Positions 1 through 8,770 of a stretch of DNA of 64,000 bases are shown here, piece after piece. The stretch comes from JAPOUP01 sp965201085 (GTDB lineage: Bacteria > Pseudomonadota > Alphaproteobacteria > Rhodobacterales > Rhodobacteraceae), in the NCBI GenBank assembly GCA_965201085.1, contig CBDAVS010000016.1, positions 124,001 to 188,000 of the forward strand, given 5' to 3'. The position numbers were made by a program, and so were the translations under genes. The notes beneath the pieces were generated by a model, which was not told the DNA's origin, did not search any database, and worked only from the letters and a program-made list of their open reading frames with translations. Every line of letters starts with the position of its first letter. The stretch's first letter is position 1.

Positions 1-448
1 GTTTCTGGGTTCCGGTATGGCAGAACGGGCAGGTCAGGGTGCAGCCTACCTGACTTGATATGCAGAGCGTTCCGCGGTCGGTTTCAGGGATGTAGACGGT
101 TTCCACCTCGTGGCCACCCGCGACCCGGATCAGATATTTCCGGGTGCCATCCTCGGAGATACGACGGTTGACGACTTCCGGAACGTCGATCCCGAACCGC
201 TCGGTCAGCATTGAGCGATAACTCTTCGAAAGGTCTGTCATGGAACCGAAGTCGCGGATACCCTTCTGGTAGATCCACTGCCAGATCTGACCTGTGCGCA
301 TCTTCGCCTGCCTCTGTGGCGTTCCCGCTTCAACCAATACGTGGCACAGTTCATCGCGGGTCAGACCGACAAGGTTTTGCCGCCCTTCCGGAGGCAATGC
401 GCGGGGCACGATACATACATCCTGTGTGATGGCGGTGGAGGCTGAAAT
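1..448 (-). CDS. rlmN: 23S rRNA (adenine-2503-C2)-methyltransferase, 5' part, runs off the window
   Basis: RlmN is a radical-SAM enzyme that methylates A2503 of 23S rRNA and A37 of some tRNAs. About 149 N-terminal residues are in the window. Reading the minus strand gives the family's N-terminal helical domain (KMRTGQIWQWIYQKGIRDF), then the segment ending in GCTLTCPFCHTGTQ. That segment holds the CxxxCxxC cysteines binding the 4Fe-4S cluster, just before the window edge. No ATG lies in frame nearby. A GTG at 409 is possible. The reading frame and family-like residues (ITQDV) continue upstream to an ATT codon at 448-446, preceded by GGGAGAAAGG. By my memory of related RlmN sequences this is where the Met falls, so the start is either a rare ATT or the downstream GTG. 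Confidence 0.9.
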   Translation of the reverse strand, partial: MSASTAITQDVCIVPRALPPEGRQNLVGLTRDELCHVLVEAGTPQRQAKMRTGQIWQWIYQKGIRDFGSMTDLSKSYRSMLTERFGIDVPEVVNRRISEDGTRKYLIRVAGGHEVETVYIPETDRGTLCISSQVGCTLTCPFCHTGTQK

Positions 449-696
449 GGCCTTTCTCCCTTCGGTTCGATCATCGGGGAAATACACGAACAGGAGGAAA
501 AGACAAACATCCCAACGCCATGCCTGGTGTCTAAATATTCGTGGGTTCGGGTCGCCTCCTTTCCCATGCGGTGGCTGAGGTGATTCCGCGCAGAGCCCCG
601 GCGATGATGGCCGGACCGTCGGTTACAACCGATACACCATAATGATGGGATTCTGTTGCCGATGCGCAGACAGGTGCAAACGGTACGATGACATAA

Positions 697-1656
697 GAGT
701 TTGTTCCATAAGTTGAGTGGTCCTGCAGGATGTGGCATTCCGGTTGGTGAACGCACCCAGATACGGAGAGAGCCATGCCCTGGAACAGGACCACCCAACA
801 GCTCCATAAGCGCCCGGACGACCACAGTCAAAACGATCTGACCGACGCCGAATGGACCGTCATCGAGCCGATGCTGCCGAAGCGGGGGAGGATGGGACGG
901 CCGCGCGGGGCCGACCTTCGGTCGGTGTTCGACGCGGGCCGGTATATCCTGCCCACGGGATGCCAGTGGCGCGCGTTACCCTCTGGATATCCACCGTTTT
1001 CCACCGACCGGAACCATTTTCACGCATGGCGGCGGAGCGGGCTCCTGGAGCGTCTCGTGCATCGTCTCCGGGACCTCGCGCGGCGGTGTCCGGGCCGCTC
1101 CGCGGAGCCGGCCGCCGCCCCGGTCGACAGCCGGTCGGTGAGGACCACGGAGAGCGGCGGGCCCCGCGGCCACCACGCCGGGAAGAGGGTGAAGGGGAGG
1201 AAAAGGCACCAGATCATGGACGCCGACGGCACACCGGTCGTCATGACGGTTCACACCGCCGACATCCAGGACCGGGACGGCGCACCGGACCTGATCGCGA
1301 AGCTGCTGGAGACGGTGCCCACGGTGTGTAGGCTGTTCGCCGACGGTGGCCACCCGGGTCCGAAGCTGCGGGAGCGGCCTGGGGGGATGGGGTTGTCGAA
1401 CGTGATCAGGATCGTCGAAAAACCGGAGGATGTCAAAGGGTTCACTGTTCCCTACCGCCGGTGGGTCGTGGAGCGGACCTTCGCCTGGATGGGCCGGTGC
1501 CGCCGCCTGTCATCGAAACGCGCCACCGGTCCGGGGCGTGAGTGAGGCACGAACGAACGCTGGCCGCCTGCCGGTTCCTGCTCAGGCGGGTGGCGAGGGC
1601 GTCAACTCCATGAAAAATAATAGTTTAATTATATCAGTGACTTATGATTCAAACTC
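697..1656 (+). mobile_element. IS5-family insertion sequence, copy 1
   Basis: The element is 960 bp. The left end GAGTTTGTTCCATAAGTTGAG and the reverse complement of the right end (GAGTTTGAATCATAAGTCACT) form an imperfect inverted repeat. It is flanked by TAA on both sides (694-696 and 1657-1659), the 3-bp duplication expected for IS427/IS1031-type IS5 elements. At least four more copies or fragments lie in this window (26137, 33922, 35055, 35673). The 250 bp between it and rlmN, and the 170 bp after it, hold no gene I can recognise. Confidence 0.88.
775..1545 (+). CDS. IS5-family transposase with altered C-terminus
   Basis: The 256-residue DDE transposase opens the IS5 copy. It has the N-terminal DUF4096-like segment (LTDAEWTVIEPMLP, GRPR, then DAGRYIL and GCQWRALP), the catalytic region around DSRSVRTTESGG, and the late signature VVERTFAWMGRCRRLS. 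Copy 2 (33.9 kb) shows the normal C-terminus, which continues with a KDYERL motif and ends in CRFLLRRV. Here the frame leaves that track after RRLS and stops early, so about 25 C-terminal residues including the third acidic region are changed. The enzyme is probably inactive, although the ends of the element are complete. Confidence 0.8.
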   Translation: MPWNRTTQQLHKRPDDHSQNDLTDAEWTVIEPMLPKRGRMGRPRGADLRSVFDAGRYILPTGCQWRALPSGYPPFSTDRNHFHAWRRSGLLERLVHRLRDLARRCPGRSAEPAAAPVDSRSVRTTESGGPRGHHAGKRVKGRKRHQIMDADGTPVVMTVHTADIQDRDGAPDLIAKLLETVPTVCRLFADGGHPGPKLRERPGGMGLSNVIRIVEKPEDVKGFTVPYRRWVVERTFAWMGRCRRLSSKRATGPGRE

Positions 1657-1825
1657 TAAGAGGGAGCGTCGGTGGGCGAAACCGAGTTCCAGCGATTGAA
1701 AGGAACCTCGTGGACTTCAGGGCGGGTGTACGGTCGCGCTTTATCCCGACGTAACGGAAGAGCGTCCACTTACACAATCGACCGGGATGCTCGAACAGAA
1801 GGATTGGGTTGACCACTCTCCCGCC

Positions 1826-2881
1826 CTGTCACCACCGCATACCTGACAGGTCCATTCCCGCTCCTTCACCCGTATTCCGGTTTCCGCCCCGTCCGGGCGC
1901 GCATCACCCTCGCGTGGGTCCCCGCCACGTTGAGGATGCGCGGTCCCCGCCAGGGTTTCCGGGTTCCCGGCATCGGCTGGGGTCTCCCGGGTCCGAAGCC
2001 GGCCGGACAGGCCACGGGCGTGACGCAGCGCGCGACGGTCATGTCCGGCTCCGGTGGCGCCCCCGGTTCGATGACGCGCCCGCAGGCGGCGTGTGTCACC
2101 ACGGCCCCGCCGCTCTCCGCGCCGACGCGCCGCTCCGCCGGACCGTCGGGGTTCTCCCGCGCCGGAAGCCGCGGGTCCCTGACGCGCAGCGCGGTCACGG
2201 CGTCGAAGGCGGGGCACCCGCGCAGGTCACCGGCGGCGGCGGGCCCGCGGTCCTTCATCCCCGTTTCCCTCCCCAGCGCCCTGAACAGGCATTCCATCCA
2301 CCGGCGGGTTCCGTACCGCCGCAGGGCGGTCTCCGCCGTCCGCATGCCGTCGCCGCCCCCGTTGGAGACGGGCATCCGGTGCGGCGCCTCCCCCTTCCCC
2401 GCGACGCGCTTCGGCGGGCTGTCCCCGACGGCCGGGACCACCGTCACGGGCGGCGGGCGGCGGGTGGCTTTCCGGCCCGCCCCGGCGGGAAGGATCACCG
2501 GCGGGTCCACCCCCATGCCACCCATCCACGCCCGTCCCATGTCAGCGATGCGTCGGCGGACGCGGACGCCGGGGAGGATCGGGAAGCGGTGGTCGCGCAC
2601 CACCCGCCCGATGTCCGCCGCCCGGGCGTCGGCGGACCGGCCGATCCACCGGTCCCGCGACCTGACGGTCGGCCCGATCCCCGTGATGTCCGGGGCGCCG
2701 GGCCCCCGCCGGGGGTCGCGGACCCTGCGCATGGGGGCCTCCTGAAGGCGAGGATTGCCGGATTCCGCGGCATATGGTGGTGAAATCACCCCCTGACTGC
2801 TGTATCCGGTGAATCCTCCCAAGGCGAATTCCGTCATTTACCGCGAAAAATCCGCACTTTGGCAGTTTTCTGGCGGACACT
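1826..2881 (-). mobile_element. Chimeric IS remnant: ISNCY 5' end joined to IS4-family 3' part
   Basis: On the minus strand an open frame (2837 to 1866) begins like the ISNCY element at 38.2 kb: the same terminal repeat AGTGTCCGCCAGAAAACTGCC, PPYAAES, and the MRRVRDPRRGPGAPDI stretch. After the residues TVRSRD (about base 2652) it changes to the second half of an IS4-family transposase. That half has KGEAPHRMP, the RYGTRRWMECLFRAL region, DLRGCPAFDAVTALRV and the Tn5-type C-terminal motif RQPMPGTRKPWRGPRILN. The same IS4 end occurs at 34625-35054 and finishes in the same GGTGACAG repeat. The fusion joins two unrelated transposases in one frame and is very unlikely to work. Confidence 0.75.
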
Positions 2882-3033
2882 AGTTAAGTATCCCATAGTG
2901 ACAGCCTCTCGCCCCGGCACTGGACACGCACTTCCGCCGGTGTGGGCTAAATTCATGACCCGCCAAGGCGGGCATCCACCGCCGTGCCTTTGTTTCCACA
3001 ATGCCCGTTTCCCGGAAAAAGGTCAGGATCCGC

Positions 3034-3870
3034 ATGTCAAAGCTTCCCAACAACCCGCATGACGCGCTGTTCCACATACAGTTCGAGGATCCCATGAGGG
3101 CCGACCCTCTGATCGCGGCCTCCTTCCCCGGACAGTCGCGGACCCGCTCGCCGGGGAACCCCTGCAGCCCCGCCCTGGAACACGGATCGGTCCCGACCTC
3201 ACCGGTCATCAGGCCGACGTCCTTTACGAGGGCGTCTCCGCCATGGCGGCGCGGTGGCGGTCTATATCCTGCCCGGGCACAAGTCCCGGGACGACAGGAA
3301 CCTTCCGCTCCAGATCCTGCGGTACCAGTCTCGCATATGGGAGGCCTACAGGAAGGGAACCACCGTCGACGGGAAGGGAAAGCCCCCCGGGCTCCCGCGG
3401 TCGTGCCGCTGGCGCTCCACCACGGCGGGCGGCGGTGGAACCATGCGCTTTCGGTGGCGGGAATGCCGGAAGCCCTCCGCGGCTCACCCTGGCTTCGCAA
3501 CCGGTTCTGTGCGACCCTGGAAGCTACACCGGCGGGGAGCTTTCGCGGGACGTCGTGTCCTGGGCGGTTCTCTCCGCGCTGGCGATGTCCCGCTCCGGGA
3601 GGGGGGGGGTGCAGCGCGAGCGGCCGCTCAGGGTTTTCGCGGCGGTGCCCCGCGGGCCTTCCCTGCTCAAGCCGCTTCTTCACTATTTCCTACATGTCAT
3701 GGAACTCCGGGGGGACGAACTGGATGGCATCGGACGCGAGGCGCATCCGCAGGACCGGGAGTTGGTCATGGGAACGATAGCCGAGGAATTCCGGGCGCCG
3801 GGTCGTTACGGCATGCGCGCAGGAAGTCGACACGTAGGCCGACGCCATACTCGACGCGGAAAGCGTTGAA
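3034..3870 (+). pseudogene. Rpn-family recombination-promoting nuclease / Transposase_31, frameshifted
   Basis: The start MSKLPNNPHDALFHIQFEDP matches the opening of Rpn (YhgA-like, PD-(D/E)XK) proteins, which nick DNA and promote RecA-independent recombination. The family's core follows in another frame: AVYILPGHKSRDDRNLPLQ, then ILRYQSRIWEAYRKG, which corresponds to the usual motif after the catalytic ExK-like segment. VVPLALHHGGRRW then appears in a third frame. At least two frameshifts break the gene. Remains of the C-terminal part reach about base 3870. Family assignment is by motif memory. Confidence 0.65.
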
Positions 3871-4316
3871 GGGGTGCTCGCCGCCTACCCGGGAAATCAT
3901 CACAAACAGCGGGAAGTCATGATCGATTCCAAAGCGACCGAAGTGGAGCAGGTTTGTGATCGCCAAAAAAAGGCGCTATCTTCGCGGCACGTGACCACTA
4001 GACGGTGAACTCGGTCGGTTGCAGCGGAGACTGGCCAAAACGCTAGCCGCTGGAAGATTGGCTTTGCGGAAACCCAATGCTCTTTCGGATTCGATTTCAG
4101 GAAGGGGAGACGTTTCCCGAAAGATTTTCAGCGACTCTCCCATTGAAATCAAAGACTTACACCCTTGCTTCAATTAACGATCAAAAGTGCCGATCTATGA
4201 AGCACGGATCTTTTTCTGGAACCGATGGAACACTGCAGTCTATTAGCGGCATCAAGCGGATTCTTTGATTAGCTCCTGAAGCACCCTCGGCCAGACTTAT
4301 TCAGTAATTGCTGTTC
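3871..4316. other. No recognisable gene
   Basis: This 446-bp stretch of lower GC content separates the rpn and Gp37/Gp68 pseudogenes. Short open frames exist on both strands (for example 3976-4173 on the minus strand), but none has a family-like motif or a convincing ribosome-binding site. It is probably decayed accessory DNA. Confidence 0.4.
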
Positions 4317-5125
4317 TTATCTCACAAGGACCGCCGCGTTCAACAATTCCCACACTGAGTTTTCAATGGGCATCTCATCCCAGGTTCGCCCACCATAGGT
4401 TCGACCATTCTGTTTTCTTGAACGCCGTTTGTTGTCCTTTCCCCAAGTACCCCATTGCTTGAAGAAAAAGGCGGTACCGTGACTACGGCAAGCATCATGA
4501 ATCTCGTCAATACAAATCTCCTTGATCGGACGTGCGCGAGGCCCGCTTTCCCCACTAAAGATTGCCCAGTGAATGTCGTTCAGATGCAAGTTTCCAACCT
4601 CATCGATCAGAGGCTCGAATGAGATGAACCGGATCGCCGCAGACACTTCATGGAGCTCATCGACCCTATAGGTCACCGTACTGTCCTCGACGCTGGTCCC
4701 CAGCCCGACATCCGGCAATCTCTTTAGCGGACCGGACAAGGATAGCTACGCCGTGCGATCAGGCCGTTTTGTCAGGATTTGATGGCTGTTGCGTGGGGTT
4801 CGTACCATCACGGACCAGACTTTCGCAATGAATTCCGACGATACGGATGGGTGGAAGAGATCGCTCATGGAATTAACGAAAACCTTTCGAGGTTTTTCCA
4901 CCTTATCGGTATATGGAGCGACGTATGATCCTCGTGGACCTTGCCCTTCCATACGGTTCTGGAACCGGATTTTCGAATGAGTCCCTTGTACTTTTCGACT
5001 CCCATCGCTTCGAGCCGTCGAGCCATCTGCATTGCGTAGCAATTGGTGCATCCCGCTGACATGACACCGCATCCGGCGACTGGGTTCCACGTCGAATCCG
5101 TCCATTCGATTGCGGTTTCACTCAT
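4317..5125 (-). pseudogene. Phage Gp37/Gp68-family protein, broken by a frameshift and an amber codon
   Basis: The gene starts MSETAIEWTDSTWNPVAGC behind GGGAGAATGCAT. It continues with the conserved CTNCYAMQMARRLEA and RKSGSRTVWKG segments of the PF07505 family (DUF5131-like, prophage-linked, function unknown). At a run of five A residues (TGGAAAAACCT) the frame shifts: the continuation KPRKVFVNSMSDLFHPSV needs six A. It then reads to LTKRPDRTA and meets an in-frame TAG at 4746-4748. The same frame resumes immediately as LSGPLKRLPDVGLGTSVED and runs through FSGESGPRARPI and FFFKQWGTWG to GRTWDEMP, the normal family C-terminus. Only two lesions separate this from an intact gene, so the decay is recent. 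Confidence 0.85.
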
Positions 5126-5181
5126 ATGCATTCTCCCGCGACGGGTATGAATCGCCGGGAACAAAAACCACATTTGTTTTC

Positions 5182-6567
5182 TCACGTTTCGATAGGACGG
5201 TTCTCTCCGAGGCCACGCGTCATTTCCTCCTTGCTCTGACTAACCCGGCCGCGTTGCCAAACTACGTCGATGATCGCACCGCTTCGAATCCCAAGCCCGC
5301 TCCCGGAGGTTGCCGGTGATCTTCCGTTGGCGAAACTCAGTTCCGCACCTGACCGTTCCAGCAGTGTCTTGGAGATGAACAGTCCAAGCCCCATACCTTC
5401 ATATTCCCGTCGACCGTCTCCGCCATTGCCGACCCAGCGGCGGCGGACGAAGGGTTCACCGATGCGGTGAAGAAGATCGGGCGGAAAGCCGGGGCCATTG
5501 TCAGCGATCTGGACCTTGATGCGGTCCTCCGTCCAGTCAATATCGATCCAAACGGTGGACTCGGCGAAATCAACTCCATTCTGGACAAGATTGCGCAATC
5601 CGTGAATGATTTCCGGTTGCCTTGAGATATTCGGCTGCGGGGATTTCTCCGATATGTCGATATATACCTCCCGGCCACGTCCAAGATGAGGTTCCGCCGC
5701 TTCTCGGATCATCTGTTCAAGGGGCACGTGTTTGAGATGCAGGTCATCCTTGCCCGCTCGGCCCATGGACCGTAATATGTCGCGGCAGCGGTCCACCTGA
5801 TCCCGGATAAGCTCCGCGTCACCACGAAGATCAATAGAGTCATCGAGTTCTTCCATCAGTTCCGAACTCAAAAGCTTGATCGTCGCAAGCGGTGTCCCAA
5901 GCTCGTGCGCCGCAGCGGCGACCACACCCCCAAGGTCGGTTAGTTTCTGCTCGCGCGCCAGCGCCATCTGCGTTGCCAGAAGCGCTTGGTTCATGGCCTG
6001 TATCTCGGAGGAAACCCGGCGGTCATAGATCGCTACGAACACGATTCCTATGCTGATCGCCACCCAGTTTCCGAACAGGAACAGATCCGGCATGAGCAGA
6101 ATATCCCCCGTTTCCATACGTAATGGAACATGAACGAACACCAGCAATGTCACCGACAAAAATGCGGCGGCGCAGATCGCGATCGTGGTGCGCAGCTGAA
6201 GTGCGGTTGCCGAAATCGTAACCGGCGCAAGAACCAGCAGCGCGAACGGATTGTGAAGGCCTCCCGTAAGAAACAGCAGAACCGAGAGCTGTCCAAGGTC
6301 GAACAGCAGCATCAGAAAGATTTCTCTTTCGTAAAGCCTCCTGCTTACTGGGTACACGAACATCGCGATAAGGTTGGCGATAACGGACGCGGAGATCGCA
6401 ACCGAACAAAATCCCAGATCGAAGCGAAGATCGAAGAACAAGAGTGCAACGGTGATCGCCGCAATCTGACCAGCGATGGCGATCCAGCGCAGTATGATCA
6501 ACGTACGAAGCGACACCCAATTGCCTCGGGCTTTCTCCGCGAGAAGTCCGAGATGCTGATCCTCCAT
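5182..6567 (-). CDS. regB: Redox sensor histidine kinase RegB/PrrB
   Basis: RegB is the membrane kinase that lowers RegA phosphorylation when respiration is active. The product has six hydrophobic segments in the first 190 residues. The quinone-binding loop GGLHNPF lies at about 102-108 (461-aa numbering). The H-box AHELGTPLATI has phospho-acceptor His near 221, and the redox-active cysteine lies in QVDRCRDILRSMGR near 261. The ATPase region carries NLVQNGVDFA, DNGPGFP and MGLGLFISKTLLERSG. I chose the ATG at 6567 (MEDQHLG) because AGGTGTGGGG precedes it; an ATG at 6597 is the alternative. It is divergent from senC, as in Rhodobacter. Confidence 0.95.
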   Translation of the reverse strand: MEDQHLGLLAEKARGNWVSLRTLIILRWIAIAGQIAAITVALLFFDLRFDLGFCSVAISASVIANLIAMFVYPVSRRLYEREIFLMLLFDLGQLSVLLFLTGGLHNPFALLVLAPVTISATALQLRTTIAICAAAFLSVTLLVFVHVPLRMETGDILLMPDLFLFGNWVAISIGIVFVAIYDRRVSSEIQAMNQALLATQMALAREQKLTDLGGVVAAAAHELGTPLATIKLLSSELMEELDDSIDLRGDAELIRDQVDRCRDILRSMGRAGKDDLHLKHVPLEQMIREAAEPHLGRGREVYIDISEKSPQPNISRQPEIIHGLRNLVQNGVDFAESTVWIDIDWTEDRIKVQIADNGPGFPPDLLHRIGEPFVRRRWVGNGGDGRREYEGMGLGLFISKTLLERSGAELSFANGRSPATSGSGLGIRSGAIIDVVWQRGRVSQSKEEMTRGLGENRPIET

Positions 6568-6660
6568 CCCCACACCTAAGATTTGGGCTGCGTCCATCGG
6601 GTTTCTTGTAATCCGCTCAGCCGATATGGATCAATGTGCCTTCTGTTTGGGGATTCGCAT

Positions 6661-7284
6661 ATGGTCCGTCTCTATGCCGCCATCGCAGCCGCAGGCATCG
6701 CCATACTCCTTGCGGTCACTTTTTGGCAGACGATCGGATATCGGGGAGAGGGAAGATTCGCGGGATGTCGCTCTTCAACCGTCGCGGGTGGCACAGGTTC
6801 CATTGGTGGACCTTTCACCCTCATCAACGGCGCGGGCGCTTCGGTGACCGACGAAGAGGTCTTCACAAAACCGTCGCTTGTATATTTCGGTTATACCTTC
6901 TGTCCCGATGTCTGCCCGCTGGACACCGCACGCAATGCAGAGGCGCTCGATCTACTTATCGAGGCCGACCATGATGCCCAAGGCGTCTTCATCTCCGTCG
7001 ATCCAAAACGAGACACGCCGGAGGTGGTTAGGGAATGGGCGGGATACATGCATGAAGCCATGATCGGACTTACCGGGTCGCCCGAGCAGATTGCAGCGGC
7101 CTCCAGGGCATACAAGACCTATTACCGCATTCACGACGCCACCGACGACGAATTCTATCTCGTCGATCATTCCACCTTCACATATCTTGTTCTGCCGGAA
7201 CTAGGCTTCGTCGAATTCTTCAGGCGCGATGAGACGGCGGAATATGTCGCGCAGCGAGCCGCTTGCTTCATCTCAAAGGTCTGA
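6661..7284 (+). CDS. senC: SCO1/SenC/PrrC copper chaperone-like protein
   Basis: Members of this family deliver copper to the CuA/CuB sites of cytochrome oxidase or act as membrane thiol-disulfide reductases, and they tie the oxidase signal to RegB. The 207-residue form starting MVRLYAAIAAAG has one N-terminal membrane anchor (about 4-24). The thioredoxin-like domain has the copper ligands C81 and C85 (TFCPDVCP) and H170 (VDHSTF). An upstream in-frame ATG at 6583 would put extra residues before the anchor and overlap the regB start, so I prefer 6661. The gene is followed by regA after 69 bp on the same strand. Confidence 0.93.
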   Translation: MVRLYAAIAAAGIAILLAVTFWQTIGYRGEGRFAGCRSSTVAGGTGSIGGPFTLINGAGASVTDEEVFTKPSLVYFGYTFCPDVCPLDTARNAEALDLLIEADHDAQGVFISVDPKRDTPEVVREWAGYMHEAMIGLTGSPEQIAAASRAYKTYYRIHDATDDEFYLVDHSTFTYLVLPELGFVEFFRRDETAEYVAQRAACFISKV

Positions 7285-7353
7285 TCCGATTTGACCTCAA
7301 GCGATAGAAGGTTTAGCTTTGCGGAAGTCAACATTGATGGGAGTTAGTCCGGA

Positions 7354-7908
7354 ATGGCCGACCGTAAACTGCAGGAGATCGGAACGGACAGGACACTGTT
7401 GCTTGTCGACGATGATGAGCCGTTTCTTCGCAGTCTCGCCCGTGCCATGGAGAAACGTGGCTTCCAGCCCGAAACCGCCAGGTCCGTCGCCACGGGAAAG
7501 GCAATCGCCAAGGCACGTCCACCCGCTTTCGCGGTGGTCGACCTGCGGCTGGAGGATGGCAATGGACTGGACGTCGTTGAAGTGCTTCGCGAACGACGCC
7601 AGGACTGCCGCGTTGTTGTTCTGACCGGCTACGGGGCGATCGCGACAGCTGTGGCGGCGGTCAAAATCGGGGCGACGGACTACCTGTCGAAACCAGCGGA
7701 CGCCAACACCGTGACGGCGGCGCTGCTTGCCAAGCCCGGCGAATTGCCTCCACTACCCGAAAATCCAATGAGCGCCGACCGCGTTCGCTGGGAACATATC
7801 CAGCGTGTATACGAAATGTGCGACCGCAACGTCAGTGAAACGGCACGGCGGCTCAGCATGCATCGACGGACGCTTCAGCGCATCCTCGCCAAGCGCTCTC
7901 CAAAGTGA
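7354..7908 (+). CDS. regA: Response regulator RegA/PrrA (ActR)
   Basis: This is the DNA-binding partner of RegB, controlling photosynthesis, respiration, nitrogen and carbon fixation genes in alphaproteobacteria. The 184-residue length is exactly the family's. The receiver domain has acidic pocket DDD (19-21), phospho-acceptor D63 in VVDLRLEDGNGLDV, T91 and K113. A proline-rich linker (PGELPPLPENP) follows, then a Fis-type helix-turn-helix (NVSETARRLSMHRRTLQRIL, about 160-180). This C-terminal block is nearly invariant in the family, which makes the assignment firm. Confidence 0.96.
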   Translation: MADRKLQEIGTDRTLLLVDDDEPFLRSLARAMEKRGFQPETARSVATGKAIAKARPPAFAVVDLRLEDGNGLDVVEVLRERRQDCRVVVLTGYGAIATAVAAVKIGATDYLSKPADANTVTAALLAKPGELPPLPENPMSADRVRWEHIQRVYEMCDRNVSETARRLSMHRRTLQRILAKRSPK

Positions 7909-7995
7909 CCGCCATTGGCGTTTGAGGTATTGGGGGTTGTGGCGTCTTCAATAGGGATGGTTTGAGCCGTGTCATCGGGCTCAAGTACCTTTGCA

Positions 7996-8589
7996 CTACA
8001 TTTGGGAAAGAAGGTCGGCATATCGGGTTTTGAAAGCGGTGCGGGTGAGCAGTGGTGCACGCAGTCGGAGTTCAAGTCCATGTATATCCTCGGACTTGGG
8101 TCGACCAAAAAACCCGTTCGCCTCCGGTATCGTGAACCCCGCGATCCTTGTGGCCTCGAGCCATGCCGACAATCTGTCGGCCCGCTTGATCTTCATCTTG
8201 ATCGGATTGGGTAGCTCGGCTGGAAGGCCGAAGCGCAGGTGAATCGCCAAGGCCAGGCGTTTGTCGAGATCGGCGTAGCGAGAGCCAACGGCGGCCTTGA
8301 CCGGGCTGATCATATCGCCGATCACGTATTCCGGCGCATCGTGCAGCAATGCAGCCAATCGCCACTTTGCAGGCCCAGTCCTATCGATCCGGGAATATAT
8401 CTCCTCGACCAGTAACGAATGCTCGGCCACGGTATAAGGATAGTCGCCGTGGGTCTGGCCGTTCCAGCGAGCTACGAAGGCAAGCCCGTGAGCGATGTCT
8501 TCGATTTCGATATCCATTGGCGTCGGATCAAGAAGATCGAGCCTTCGCCCCGAGAGCATACGCTGCCAGGCACGTGGTTGAGATGGCAT
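7996..8589 (-). CDS. HD-domain phosphohydrolase, YfbR-like
   Basis: The 197-residue metal-dependent phosphohydrolase has the HD motif spread over AEHS (H57), LLHDAPEY (H83, D84) and KRADRLSAWLE. It resembles YfbR-type 5'-deoxynucleotidases, and a substrate cannot be read from sequence. The start at 8589 (MPSQPRAW) has AGGAAAA eight bases upstream; an ATG at 8625 is less well served. The gene is convergent with regA and divergent from ahcY, a position I associate with Rhodobacterales genomes. Confidence 0.85.
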   Translation of the reverse strand: MPSQPRAWQRMLSGRRLDLLDPTPMDIEIEDIAHGLAFVARWNGQTHGDYPYTVAEHSLLVEEIYSRIDRTGPAKWRLAALLHDAPEYVIGDMISPVKAAVGSRYADLDKRLALAIHLRFGLPAELPNPIKMKIKRADRLSAWLEATRIAGFTIPEANGFFGRPKSEDIHGLELRLRAPLLTRTAFKTRYADLLSQM

Positions 8590-8770
8590 GGTCGGTTTTC
8601 CTAGGTTCGTCGGGCGTGATGCCATATCCCATCGGCATTGGAAACGATATGTGACTCGTGGATCCAGGTATACCTTTACCGCGATATGAAGCCCTCGAAT
8701 TCCGGCAGTTGCCGAGTCCCGACACCGGTGCTAGACGCGCCCGATAACGCTCGACTCACGGAGGCGGCCA

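Noticed and set aside
1809..2783. Long plus-strand frames of 270-320 codons
   Set aside because: They are shadows opposite the IS4/ISNCY chimera. High GC opens all frames, and only the minus strand shows family motifs.
8626..8770. Possible SAH- or SAM-type riboswitch before ahcY
   Set aside because: I compared the leader by eye with the SAH riboswitch core (GAGCGCTGC, CCAGGCTCG, GGCGCTC). The pairing segments are not present.
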